From the NCBI GenBank assembly GCA_910577255.1, contig CAJTMH010000001.1:744001-808000 (forward strand): a stretch of 64,000 nt of DNA. Direction: 5' to 3'. A program made the translations under genes and the position numbers. How positions within the stretch are numbered: the first letter of the stretch is position 1; each line of letters begins with the position of its first letter. The notes below the pieces were generated by a model. It made no database searches. It was not told the origin of the DNA and was given only the letters and a program-made list of their open reading frames with translations. Positions 52,599-61,106 of the stretch are shown one piece after another. This DNA comes from an uncultured Duncaniella sp. (GTDB taxonomy: Bacteria > Bacteroidota > Bacteroidia > Bacteroidales > Muribaculaceae).

Positions 52599-52674
52599 CG
52601 ACACAATCAGCCGCTTTAGAGTGCGATAATGACGCATAGGGAGCGATAAAAATAACAAAATTATTACCGGGGGT

Positions 52675-52824
52675 GTCTCACAGTCTCATTTGTCTCATCT
52701 GTCTCATCTGTCTCATTTGTCTCATCCGTCTCATCTGTCTCATCCGTCTCATTTGTCTCATCCGTCTCATTTGTCTCATCTGTCTCATTTGTCTCATCCG
52801 TCTCAAATGAGACAAAATGAGACA
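52675..52824. repeat. 9-bp tandem array 2 (GTCTCATYY) with inverted tail
   Basis: After one imperfect GTCTCACA unit come thirteen GTCTCAT+2 units and a partial GTCTCA, then two inverted units (ATGAGAC AAAATGAGACA) to 52824. The last two bases of the thirteen units vary as TT, CT or CC only. The array lies between the convergent DUF4293 and serB genes and reads as the complement of array 1. Confidence 0.97.
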
Positions 52825-52894
52825 GCCGGGACACACTGATAGGTGCGACCCGGCTGGGTTATCGTCACAGGTGGCTCATGCTGAGTGAGCCGCC
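52823..52894. terminator. Two hairpins between array 2 and serB
   Basis: CAGCCGGG (52823-52830) pairs with CCCGGCTG (52849-52856), and a 9-bp stem (52870-52878 with 52886-52894, one wobble) follows 15 bp past the serB stop. Probable terminator region of serB. Confidence 0.65.
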
Positions 52895-52908
52895 AATGTC
52901 ACCACTGA

Positions 52909-54138
52909 TTATTTCTCGGTTATGAACGAGTCCTTGAAACCAAGGAAGTACAGCACTCCGTCAAGCCCGATGGTGGATATCGACTGGTCGGCTGTTGCCT
53001 TGACCTTTGGTTTGGCATGGAAAGCTATACCCAGACCCGCTGTGGCAAGCATAGGGAGGTCGTTGGCACCGTCGCCCACGGCGATGGTCTGGGCTATATT
53101 CACGTTCTCCACCTGGGCTATCAGCTTCAGGAGCTCTGCCTTACGGCGTCCATCGACAATCTCGCCGAGATAACGTCCGGTGAGCTTGCCGTCCACTATC
53201 TCAAGCTCATTGGCATACACGTAGTCAAACCCGAATCGGCGCTTAAGGTATTCACCAAAATATGTGAATCCGCCCGACAGGATGGCCGTCTTGTAGCCGG
53301 CGCGTTTCAGCACCTGCATCATTCGTCCCACACCCTCGGTGATGGGCAGATTCTCGGCAATATCCTTCATCACGCTCTCGTCGAGCCCCTTGAGAAGGGC
53401 CACCCTCTCCTTGAAACTCTCGCAGAAGTCAATCTCGCCCCTCATGGCGCGTTCGGTTATCTCCTTGACCTTGTCGCCCACTCCGGCGCGCATGGCCAGC
53501 TCGTCGATAACCTCGGTCTCGATAAGGGTAGAGTCCATATCGAAGCATATCAGGCGGCGGCAGCGGCGGTAGATGGTGTCCTCCTGCATCGAGATGTCGA
53601 AGTCATCCTCCTGTGAGAGCTGCATGAACCGCGCCTGCATGGCGTGGGGGTCGGTAGGTGTACCGCGCACCGAGAACTCCACACACGACTTTGACTTGGG
53701 CTGCTCCTCCTCGCCCAGCGGCATACGTCCGGTGAGACGCTGGATGCCGTCGATATTCATCCCCTGGCGCGACAGCTCGGCGGTGACGTTGGCAATCTGC
53801 GTGGCTGTCAGGCGACGTCCGAGCAAGGTGATGATCCAACGGTTCTTTCCCTGCATCCCCACCCACTCTTCATACTCCTTTATGCTCACCGGCGAAAAGC
53901 GGATGGTGACGTTGAGCTCAGTGGCCTTGAAAAGCAGCTCCTTCATGATGTTGCCCGACACCTCTGAATTGGTCTTGATGAGGATGCCCAGCGAGAGGGT
54001 GTGATGGATGTCGGCCTGACCTATGTCCAGAATGCCGGCGTCATACTTGGCGAGGATGCCCGAGAGCGCCGAGGTGACACCCGGATGGTCCTGGCCCGAA
54101 ATGTTGATGAGGATAAGTTCGAGATTACTTGAATCCAT
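52909..54138 (-). CDS. serB: Phosphoserine phosphatase SerB with N-terminal ACT domains
   Basis: Final enzyme of serine synthesis. The 409 residues contain two ACT-like regulatory domains at the N terminus (~6-80, ISGQDHPGVTSALSGILAK; and ~95-175, WIITLLGRRLTATQIANVT) and a C-terminal HAD phosphatase with motif I CFDMDSTLIETEVIDELA (Asp nucleophile ~200), motif II AILSGGFTYF and motif III/IV VGDGANDLPML. Serine feedback through the ACT domains is plausible. Monocistronic, divergent from menB and convergent with the DUF4293 gene across array 2. Confidence 0.95.
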   Translation of the reverse strand: MDSSNLELILINISGQDHPGVTSALSGILAKYDAGILDIGQADIHHTLSLGILIKTNSEVSGNIMKELLFKATELNVTIRFSPVSIKEYEEWVGMQGKNRWIITLLGRRLTATQIANVTAELSRQGMNIDGIQRLTGRMPLGEEEQPKSKSCVEFSVRGTPTDPHAMQARFMQLSQEDDFDISMQEDTIYRRCRRLICFDMDSTLIETEVIDELAMRAGVGDKVKEITERAMRGEIDFCESFKERVALLKGLDESVMKDIAENLPITEGVGRMMQVLKRAGYKTAILSGGFTYFGEYLKRRFGFDYVYANELEIVDGKLTGRYLGEIVDGRRKAELLKLIAQVENVNIAQTIAVGDGANDLPMLATAGLGIAFHAKPKVKATADQSISTIGLDGVLYFLGFKDSFITEK

Positions 54139-54168
54139 TGGCGTTGGTTCTTGTCATTGTTATGGCTA

Positions 54169-54176
54169 CAAATTTA
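54169..54176 (-). promoter_or_regulatory. Predicted -7 element of serB
   Basis: TAAATTTG on the minus strand, 30 bp upstream of the serB ATG. Confidence 0.5.
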
Positions 54177-54221
54177 AGCAACAAAAACGAGATTCTTGCC
54201 ACCTCGCCGAAGATTTTTTCG

Positions 54222-54229
54222 TAATTTTG
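54222..54229 (+). promoter_or_regulatory. Predicted -7 element of menB
   Basis: TAATTTTG fits TAnnTTTG, 30 bp before the menB ATG at 54260. The longer frame upstream (to 54023) runs through this element and through serB, so it is rejected as a start. Confidence 0.55.
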
Positions 54230-54259
54230 CGTCGGAAACCCCTAAATACACACCTCACC

Positions 54260-55081
54260 ATGCAAAGAGAATGGAAGAAAATAAAGGAGTATGACGACAT
54301 ACTTTTCGAGCAATACGGCAAAATAGCCAAGATAACCATCAACCGCCCGCAGGTGTACAACGCCTTCCGTCCGCAGACCAACCGCGAGATGCTCGACGCG
54401 ATGGCCTACTGCCGCGAGGCCTCCGACATAGGAGTGATAATCCTCACCGGAGCCGGCGACAAAGCCTTCTGCTCAGGTGGCGACCAGAAAGTGAAGGGTA
54501 TAGGAGGCTACATCGACGAGAACGGCGTGCCGCGTCTCAATGTGCTCGACCTCCACAAGGCCATACGCTCCATCCCCAAACCGGTCATCGCCATGGTCAA
54601 CGGCTACGCCATCGGCGGCGGCCACGTGCTCCACGTGGTGTGTGACCTCACCATCGCCTCCGAGAACGCCCGCTTCGGCCAGACCGGACCCAAGGTGGGA
54701 AGCTTCGACGCCGGATTCGGCTCAAGCTACCTGGCACGCTGCGTAGGACAGAAGAAAGCCCGCGAGATATGGTTCCTGTGCCGCCAGTACTCAGCCAAGG
54801 AGGCCGAGGAGATGGGAATGGTCAACAAGGTCGTCCCCTTTGACCGCCTCGAGGACGAGACTGTGGACTGGTGCGAGACCATCCTCAGCCGAAGCCCGAT
54901 GGCCATCCGCATGATAAAACGCGCCCTCAACGCCGAGCTTGACGGACAGCGGGGCATGATGGAATTTGCCGGCGACGCCACCCTCATGTACTATCTCATG
55001 GCCGAAGCCCAGGAGGGGAAGAACGCATTCCTTGAGAAACGCACCCCCGACTTCGACCAGTTCCCCAAATTCCCTGGCTGA
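54260..55081 (+). CDS. menB: 1,4-dihydroxy-2-naphthoyl-CoA synthase
   Basis: A crotonase-fold enzyme of menaquinone synthesis that closes the naphthoquinone ring. The 273 residues include ITINRPQVYNAFRPQT (~24-39), the oxyanion-hole AFCSGGDQKVKG (~71-82) and the MenB-specific GQTGPKVGSFDAGFGSSYL (~141-159) with active-site Asp and Tyr. First gene of a menB-menC-menE run; its stop TGA shares its A with the ATG of menC. Length and motifs are normal. Confidence 0.96.
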   Translation: MQREWKKIKEYDDILFEQYGKIAKITINRPQVYNAFRPQTNREMLDAMAYCREASDIGVIILTGAGDKAFCSGGDQKVKGIGGYIDENGVPRLNVLDLHKAIRSIPKPVIAMVNGYAIGGGHVLHVVCDLTIASENARFGQTGPKVGSFDAGFGSSYLARCVGQKKAREIWFLCRQYSAKEAEEMGMVNKVVPFDRLEDETVDWCETILSRSPMAIRMIKRALNAELDGQRGMMEFAGDATLMYYLMAEAQEGKNAFLEKRTPDFDQFPKFPG

Positions 55082-56154
55082 TGCCCCGGTTGGATTCCAC
55101 CGCGCAGCTCTGTGCCAGATGGTGCAGACACACCCTCCACTTCCGCTTCACGGCCATAACCTCGCGCGAACGCATGACCCGGAAGGACACATATTATATA
55201 CAGCTCTTCGACCCCTCACGTCCCGAAGTCACAGGCCTCGGGGAGGCAGCCCTGTTCCCCGGACTGAGCCCCGACCCTCTCGACGGATATGAGGAGATGA
55301 TGCAGCGCGTGTGTGCCGACCCTGCGCGGTTCCTGGCCGACACATCGCTCCTTGGGCCGTACTCATCAATACGCATGGGACTCGAGACGGCTGCCGCCGA
55401 CCTCGCCAACGGAGGCTGCGGCCTCATACATCCCTCGCCGTGGAGCCGCGGGGAGACATCCATACGCATCAACGGCCTCGTCTGGATGGGCGACAAGGAA
55501 ACCATGGCCTCACGCATAGACAGCAAACTCTCCGAGGGATTCACATGCATAAAAATCAAGATCGGGGGCATAGATTTCGGCCACGAGCTCGACCTGCTGC
55601 GCCACATACGCTCACTCGCACCCTCCGTTGAGCTGCGCCTCGACGCCAACGGCGCTTTCCCTCCCGGCCAAGCCCTCGAACGTCTCGAAGCCCTCTCCCA
55701 CTTCGACATCCACTCCATAGAGCAGCCCATAGCCGCCGGACAGTGGGACGAGATGGCCCGGATATGCCGTCTCTCCCCTATCCCCATAGCCCTCGACGAG
55801 GAGCTTATAGGACTCGACAACACTCCGGGACAAGGAGCCATGCTCGACACCGTCCGACCGGCCTACATAATCCTAAAACCCACCCTCTGCGGCGGATTCG
55901 CAGGGGCCGACAGATGGATAAACCTCGCCCGGGAACGCGGCATAGGCTGGTGGGCCACATCGGCACTCGAATCAAACGTGGGGCTCAACGCCATAGCCCA
56001 GTGGGTGGCCACACACCCCTCATCTCTCCCACAGGGCCTCGGCACCGGACAACTGTTCACCGACAACATCCCCTCGCCGCTGCGTCTCGTGGCCGACCGC
56101 CTCAGCCTCGACCCCGACACAGCGTGGGACATCCCTCAGCTGCCATGGAAATGA
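55081..56154 (+). CDS. menC: o-Succinylbenzoate synthase
   Basis: Enolase-superfamily dehydratase making o-succinylbenzoate in the menaquinone pathway. The 357 residues show the catalytic lysines in CIKIKIGG (~160), metal ligands in LRLDANGAF (~183), SIEQPIA (~212) and IALDEELIG (~236), and the C-terminal lysine in IILKPTLCGG (~264). The start ATG overlaps the menB stop (TGATG). MenC is the fast-evolving member of the family, but the flanking menB and menE make the assignment firm. Confidence 0.93.
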   Translation: MPRLDSTAQLCARWCRHTLHFRFTAITSRERMTRKDTYYIQLFDPSRPEVTGLGEAALFPGLSPDPLDGYEEMMQRVCADPARFLADTSLLGPYSSIRMGLETAAADLANGGCGLIHPSPWSRGETSIRINGLVWMGDKETMASRIDSKLSEGFTCIKIKIGGIDFGHELDLLRHIRSLAPSVELRLDANGAFPPGQALERLEALSHFDIHSIEQPIAAGQWDEMARICRLSPIPIALDEELIGLDNTPGQGAMLDTVRPAYIILKPTLCGGFAGADRWINLARERGIGWWATSALESNVGLNAIAQWVATHPSSLPQGLGTGQLFTDNIPSPLRLVADRLSLDPDTAWDIPQLPWK

Positions 56155-57107
56155 CCCTCACACCCCAGGCCGAAGCCTTCGTGGCCGAGTGGCGCTCACC
56201 CTCGCCATTCGTCACGGCCCACACATCCGGCTCCACAGGCACACCCAAGGAGATACGGCTCCCCAAAGCCGACATGCGCGCTTCGGCACACGCCACCCTG
56301 CGCCACTTCGGCATCACATCCGACTCCCTGCTCCACCTGCCCCTCTCACCCTCCTACATAGCCGGCAAGATGCACATAGTGCGGGCCATCGAGGCCGGAT
56401 GCAGCCTCATCACCGAGCCACCCTCCAACCATCCGCTCTCCACACTCCCCGACGGTTTCGCCTCACGCATCGACCTGCTTCCGGTGGTCCCCTCGCAGAT
56501 AGCCGGACTTCTCGCCTCGCCCCACCTCGGCCTCGTGGGCTCACTCATAATCGGAGGCGCCCCCCTCTCACCCGCCGACGAAGCCGCCGTCAACGCAGCC
56601 GGAGTCAACGCCTATGCCACCTACGGCATGACAGAGACATGCAGCCACGTGGCCCTGCGTCGCCTCGGCCACCCCTCGTTCACGGCACTCCCGGGATTCA
56701 CATTCACCACCGACAGCCGAGGATGCCTCGTCATCACCACAGGCACCATGAGCTTCGGCAGGCTCGTCACCAACGACATAGTCGACCTCCTGTCGGACGA
56801 CAGCTTCATCTGGCGGGGCCGATTCGACAACGTCATCAATTCAGCAGGCCTCAAAATCCATCCCGAGGAGCTCGAACGCCTCATAGCCCCGCACATCCCG
56901 CATGGCACACGCTTCTACGTCACCTCGCGCCAAAGCAGACGGTGGGGCCAGGAAGCTATCCTCGTCACCGACAACCCCTCGGTCACCAAAGCCATCCTCG
57001 ACACCATCGAGCCAATCCTGCCGCCTCACACATGCCCCAAGGACGTGCTCACTGACAGGCAGATGGCCCTCACTTCCTCACAAAAGATAATACGCCGTCG
57101 CTTCTGA
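56151..57107 (+). CDS. menE: o-Succinylbenzoate-CoA ligase, short form
   Basis: AMP-forming ligase that activates o-succinylbenzoate. Start ATG at 56151 overlaps the menC stop (ATGA); ATG at 56145 is an alternative. The 318-residue product has the P-loop HTSGSTGTPKEIRL (~22-35), the A5 motif YGMTETCSHVALR (~160-172) and the hinge/A8 region GRFDNVINSAGLKIHPEE (~223-240). It is well below the ~480 residues of classical MenE because part of the N-terminal domain is missing, a shortened form I associate with Bacteroidota, so it is probably functional rather than truncated. Confidence 0.9.
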   Translation: MTLTPQAEAFVAEWRSPSPFVTAHTSGSTGTPKEIRLPKADMRASAHATLRHFGITSDSLLHLPLSPSYIAGKMHIVRAIEAGCSLITEPPSNHPLSTLPDGFASRIDLLPVVPSQIAGLLASPHLGLVGSLIIGGAPLSPADEAAVNAAGVNAYATYGMTETCSHVALRRLGHPSFTALPGFTFTTDSRGCLVITTGTMSFGRLVTNDIVDLLSDDSFIWRGRFDNVINSAGLKIHPEELERLIAPHIPHGTRFYVTSRQSRRWGQEAILVTDNPSVTKAILDTIEPILPPHTCPKDVLTDRQMALTSSQKIIRRRF

Positions 57108-57196
57108 CCTGCGCGACCATGTGGCGCAAGCCAACTTTTCGGTCTCCTCCGGTGTTTTTAAAGGGTACTTAATGACAAAAGGCGAAATAAAATTCG

Positions 57197-57204
57197 TAAC
57201 TTTG
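57197..57204 (+). promoter_or_regulatory. Predicted -7 element of the GT4 gene
   Basis: TAACTTTG fits TAnnTTTG, 63 bp before the ATG at 57267; it would exclude the in-frame start at 57204. Confidence 0.55.
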
Positions 57205-57266
57205 TGCATACTTCCTGTCTCCCTCATCCACATTGGCAACCCCCATTCACCCATTTTGACACAGAG

Positions 57267-58439
57267 ATGCCCGACAAAACCACATACGGCCTATTCAACG
57301 ACAGCTTCCCACCGGTGCTCGACGGCGTGACCCTCACCGTGGAGAACTATTGCAAATGGCTCACCGCCAGCGGCCACAAAGTATGCGTGGTGACCCCATG
57401 GGCTCCGCAGTCACCCCCACATCCCGACTTCGAGATGTACCGCTATCTCTCCCTGCCCATTTACAACCGCCACCCCTACCGGTACGGCTACCCGCGCTTC
57501 GACCCTTTCATCTGGCGCAAACTGCGCCGGCAGCCATTCAGGATAGTACATGCCCACTGCCCATTCTCGTCAGGAAGACTCGCGGCCTACGCCTCGCGCT
57601 ACCACGACATTCCTCTCGTCACCACGTTCCACTCCAAGTACCGCACCGACCTCGAGCGCTCACTCCCCGCACCTATGGTGAGATACCAGATGAAACGGCT
57701 CCTCGACTTCTACAACGCCGCCACCGAAGTGTGGATACCTCAGGCTGCCGTCGAAGAGACTCTCAGGGAATACGGCTACCGTGGCAAAGTCACCGTCGTG
57801 GACAACGGCAATGACTTCGCCGAAGGGATAACCGACATCGACGACTACAAACGCCTCTCACGCGAGACGCTCGGCATCCGCCCCTCCACACTCGTCCTCC
57901 TCTTCGTGGGCCAGCACATCCTCGAGAAAGGCATCGAAATCATCATCCGGGCACTCGCCTCGCTCAAGGGAGTCGACTACCGGATGCACTTCATCGGCGT
58001 AGGATACGCCCTCGACGACATGCGCCGCCTCTCCGAGACCCTCGGCATAAGCGCCAACGTCACATTCCACGGCTCGATACTCGACCGCGAGACCCTCCGC
58101 CGCTACTATGCCGCAGCCGACCTCTTCCTCTTCCCTTCATTCTACGACAACGCCCCTCTCGTGGTGCGCGAAGCAGCCGCCATGCAAACCCCGGCCATAC
58201 TCCCCGAAGGCTCCACAGCCGCCGAGAGAATGCGCCACGCACACAACGGCTTCCTCACACAACGCACCCCCCAGGCATACGCCGAAGCCATAACGGCCCT
58301 CGCAGCCGACCGCTCACTCATAACCACCGCCGGACGTGGCGCAAGAGCCACCCTCTCGCGCTCATGGCGCGACGTGATGGACGAAGTCATCAACCGCTAC
58401 CGGGAAATAATAGAACGCCATGAAGCAGCCCGACACTAA
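57267..58439 (+). CDS. Glycosyltransferase family 4
   Basis: A 390-residue GT-B retaining glycosyltransferase. The start at 57267 gives MPDKTTYGLFNDSFPPVLDGV, matching the usual glycosyl-4 opening with GV binding loop; the N-terminal half has VHAHCPFSSGRLAAY (~95-109) and the C-terminal GT1/GT4 half has LLFVGQHILEKGIEIIIRAL (~211-230) and the donor-binding LFLFPSFYDNAPLVVREAAA (~288-307). GT4 enzymes of this kind often transfer mannose or glucose to lipids. It overlaps the next gene by 20 bp, suggesting a shared task in glycolipid synthesis. Confidence 0.9.
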   Translation: MPDKTTYGLFNDSFPPVLDGVTLTVENYCKWLTASGHKVCVVTPWAPQSPPHPDFEMYRYLSLPIYNRHPYRYGYPRFDPFIWRKLRRQPFRIVHAHCPFSSGRLAAYASRYHDIPLVTTFHSKYRTDLERSLPAPMVRYQMKRLLDFYNAATEVWIPQAAVEETLREYGYRGKVTVVDNGNDFAEGITDIDDYKRLSRETLGIRPSTLVLLFVGQHILEKGIEIIIRALASLKGVDYRMHFIGVGYALDDMRRLSETLGISANVTFHGSILDRETLRRYYAAADLFLFPSFYDNAPLVVREAAAMQTPAILPEGSTAAERMRHAHNGFLTQRTPQAYAEAITALAADRSLITTAGRGARATLSRSWRDVMDEVINRYREIIERHEAARH

Positions 58440-59532
58440 CCCCTCACCACAGCAACCCAGTCAGCAGACCCGCGACAACCGGCAGCTACTGAGCCTCGCA
58501 TGGAAAATCTTCCTCCCCATAGCCATAGGGGCGGCAGTGGTGATATGGCTCTTCCACCGCGAATTCAACCCCCGGGTGTGGGAGACAATCCATTTCGACA
58601 ACCGCGTCATAGGCTGCATAGCTCTGGCATGGGTCTTCATGATCGGACGCGACTTCGGACTCAGCTGGCGATTCCGCACCCTCACCGACAGGCAGCTCAC
58701 CTGGCTCCAGGCCATCAAAGTCAACATGCTCTGCGAATTCACCTCATGCGTCACGCCATCAGCAGTCGGCGGGAGCGCACTCGGCATGGTATATCTCAAC
58801 CGCGAAGGCATAGAGCTCGGACGAGCCACGACGCTCATGATGACGACACTCTTCCTCGACGAACTTTTCTTCGTGGTATCGCTCCCGGTCATCATGCTCG
58901 CCATCCCCTACCGCGAACTCTTCGGATTCGGCCACTCAACATTCACCATAGGGCTCGAATCAGTATTCTGGATAGTCTACTCCGTCATATTCCTCTGGAC
59001 AGCCATCCTCTTCCTCGGCATCATAGTGCGCCCACACGGCATCCACCGTGCCCTCAACTGGCTTTTCAGCCTCCGGTGGCTGCGCAGATGGCAGCACAGC
59101 GCCGACACCCTCGGACAAAACATGGAGGACACCGGCCGCGAACTACGGCTACGCCCGCTGAGATGGTGGCTCGAGACATTCTGCGGCACAGCCCTCTCAT
59201 GGTCGTCACGCTACCTCGTGGTCAATGCACTATTCCTCGGCTTCGCACCCTACGCCGACCAACTCATAGTGTTCGGCCGCCAGTTCGTGGTCTGGGTGGT
59301 CATGATGATAAGCCCCACACCGGGCAGCGCAGGTGTCAGCGAATGGCTCTTCACCACCTACTACGGCGACCTCATCCACAGCTCAGGCATAGCCCTCGTC
59401 ATAGCCCTCTTCTGGCGCATCATCAGCTACTACGTCTACCTCATCATCGGCGCATGCATCATGCCATCGTGGATAAGGCAGGGCATCAGACTCTCTCGCC
59501 GGAAACGCTCCTCCATCTCCTCCGACACCTAA
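58420..59532 (+). CDS. LPG-synthase-like / flippase-like integral membrane protein (UPF0104)
   Basis: A 370-residue protein with about eight membrane helices (first LAWKIFLPIAIGAAVVIWLF, ~26-45), containing FTSCVTPSAVGGSALGMVYL (~107-126) and SPTPGSAGVSEWLF (~291-304), the two conserved loops of the lysylphosphatidylglycerol synthase transmembrane family. There is no soluble aminoacyl-transferase domain, so it belongs to the flippase-like short forms. It overlaps the GT4 gene and precedes NfeD by 30 bp, consistent with a role in moving or building a glycolipid. Substrate unknown. Confidence 0.85.
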   Translation: MKQPDTNPSPQQPSQQTRDNRQLLSLAWKIFLPIAIGAAVVIWLFHREFNPRVWETIHFDNRVIGCIALAWVFMIGRDFGLSWRFRTLTDRQLTWLQAIKVNMLCEFTSCVTPSAVGGSALGMVYLNREGIELGRATTLMMTTLFLDELFFVVSLPVIMLAIPYRELFGFGHSTFTIGLESVFWIVYSVIFLWTAILFLGIIVRPHGIHRALNWLFSLRWLRRWQHSADTLGQNMEDTGRELRLRPLRWWLETFCGTALSWSSRYLVVNALFLGFAPYADQLIVFGRQFVVWVVMMISPTPGSAGVSEWLFTTYYGDLIHSSGIALVIALFWRIISYYVYLIIGACIMPSWIRQGIRLSRRKRSSISSDT

Positions 59533-59562
59533 ACCACTAACCCATCCAAACCAATCATCACC

Positions 59563-60927
59563 ATGTACAGGTTACTTCTCTCAATCCTGATCCTCGCCAT
59601 CACATCCATCAGCCCACAGGCCAAGGAAGCCTACATGCTCCGTCTCGACGACGAGATAGGCTCCCGGACATGGCGATACACACGTGAAGCGCTCAACCAC
59701 GCCACCGAGCGCAACTCCGACCTCATCATAGTACACCTCAACACCTACGGAGGCTCCGTGGTCCACGCCGACTCCATACGCACAGCCCTCCTCAACTATC
59801 CACGCCCGGTGGTGGCATTCGTCGACAACAATGCCGCCTCAGCAGGGGCACTCATAGCACTCGCCTGTGACTCAGTCTACATGCGCAGCGGGGCATCAAT
59901 GGGAGCCGCCACGGTGGTCAACGGTGCCGACGGAGCAGCCATGCCCGACAAGTACCAGTCATATATGAGAGCAATGATGCGGGCCACAGCCGAACACCAC
60001 GGCCGCATAAACCACGGACCCGACTCCCTATCATGGCGACGCGACCCTCTCATAGCCGAAGCCATGGTCGACACACGCGTCATAGTCCCAGGACTCATCG
60101 ACTCGACTAGAGTGCTCACATTCACAGCCGACGAGGCCATACGCTGGCACTACGCCGACGGCAAAGCAGAATCGGTAAGCGAACTTCTCTCACACCTCGA
60201 CGCCGCCGACTACACAGTGCAGGAATACCAGCCCACTTGGCTTGACCATCTCATAGGCTTCTTCACCAACCCCGCCGTGCAAGCCATCCTGATCATGATA
60301 ATAGTAGGAGGCATATACATGGAGCTCCACTCTCCCGGAGTCGGCTTCCCCTCCGCCGCAGCCATCATAGCAGCAGTGCTGTACTTCCTGCCGCTCTACA
60401 TCACAGGCATAGCCAGCAGCTGGATCATCCTCATCTTCGTGGCCGGAATCATCCTCATAGTCCTCGAGATGTTCGTGGTGCCGGGCTTCGGAGTCACTGG
60501 CATCACGGGTATAGCCTGCATCTGCGTAGCCATCATCCTCGGTCTCATCGAGTACTACACCTTCTCGCTCACCCATGTCGACAGCGGAGCCATCTGGTCG
60601 TCGGTGCTCACCTTCATAGTCGGCGTCATCCTCGCCATAGGGGCTGTATGGTACCTCACATCATCCCACGGCCCAAAATGGGTGCGCCGTCACATGGACC
60701 TCACACAGTCGCTCAAAGTCGAGGACGGCTTCATCGGAGTCGACATGTCGCCCACCTACTACATCGGCTTCGAAGGGACAGCCACCACCGACATGCGCCC
60801 TGCAGGCAAAGTGGAAATCGACGGCAAAATCCTCGATGCAGTGGCCATGTATGGCTTCATATACGCCGGCACACGCGTGAGGGTGGAGAAATACGAAAAC
60901 GCCCAAATCTACGTGAAAGAAGTGTGA
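59563..60927 (+). CDS. NfeD family membrane serine protease
   Basis: A 454-residue protein of the long NfeD class. After a signal segment (LLLSILILAITSISPQA) a ClpP-like protease domain spans ~22-215, with the Ser nucleophile in NNAASAGALIAL (~90) and a possible catalytic Lys in the MPDKYQSYMRAM region (~128). Four to five membrane helices follow (~235-375), then a cytosolic NfeD beta-barrel (OB) domain to the end (GFIGVDMSPTYYIGFEGTA). Long NfeD proteins are linked to SPFH/stomatin partners, but no such gene is next to it here. Confidence 0.9.
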   Translation: MYRLLLSILILAITSISPQAKEAYMLRLDDEIGSRTWRYTREALNHATERNSDLIIVHLNTYGGSVVHADSIRTALLNYPRPVVAFVDNNAASAGALIALACDSVYMRSGASMGAATVVNGADGAAMPDKYQSYMRAMMRATAEHHGRINHGPDSLSWRRDPLIAEAMVDTRVIVPGLIDSTRVLTFTADEAIRWHYADGKAESVSELLSHLDAADYTVQEYQPTWLDHLIGFFTNPAVQAILIMIIVGGIYMELHSPGVGFPSAAAIIAAVLYFLPLYITGIASSWIILIFVAGIILIVLEMFVVPGFGVTGITGIACICVAIILGLIEYYTFSLTHVDSGAIWSSVLTFIVGVILAIGAVWYLTSSHGPKWVRRHMDLTQSLKVEDGFIGVDMSPTYYIGFEGTATTDMRPAGKVEIDGKILDAVAMYGFIYAGTRVRVEKYENAQIYVKEV

Positions 60928-60994
60928 GCCCTCACCTCCTCTCCCGCACTCCACTCCCATCATAACCCTATCCGGCATCCACACCCCGGAATAC

Positions 60995-61036
60995 AAAAAA
61001 AGGACACAGCCCCTCCCCGTCACCGGGGGTGGGCTG
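60995..61036 (-). terminator. Rho-independent terminator of gdhA
   Basis: CAGCCC (61007-61012) pairs with GGGCTG (61031-61036) with further C-rich/G-rich pairing inside; seven T follow on the minus strand (61001-60995). It also separates gdhA from the convergent NfeD gene. Confidence 0.85.
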
Positions 61037-61106
61037 CACCTTTCTTTACACTAAAGAGAATGGTTATGAAGAATATTTATGGATTCTCAGAGCCATACCG
61101 GGAGAC

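Larger units (their letters stand above)
52352..52674. other. Hairpin-rich spacer without genes
   Basis: No protein gene is credible. It holds a perfect 10-bp inverted repeat (52390-52399 with 52426-52435), a second hairpin (CTCCCCC 52485-52491 with GGGGGAG 52520-52526 and inner CCCG/CGGG), and a minus-strand TAACTTTG at 52591-52598. The second hairpin and the -7-like element could belong to a short minus-strand transcript. Confidence 0.5.

Noticed and set aside
52675..52824. Short repeats that might be a CRISPR array
   Set aside because: Units are 9 bp and contiguous, with no unique spacers and no cas genes nearby.
54023..54259. N-terminal extension of menB
   Set aside because: It would overlap the divergent serB gene and precede the predicted promoter; MenB homology starts at the ATG at 54260.
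55743..56150. Long upstream extension of menE
   Set aside because: It is an out-of-frame reading of menC; its composition is Arg/His/Pro-rich, as expected from GC-rich shadow frames.
56151..57107. menE as a truncated pseudogene
   Set aside because: All catalytic motifs are in order and the frame is intact and coupled to menC; the short length matches forms known in this phylum.
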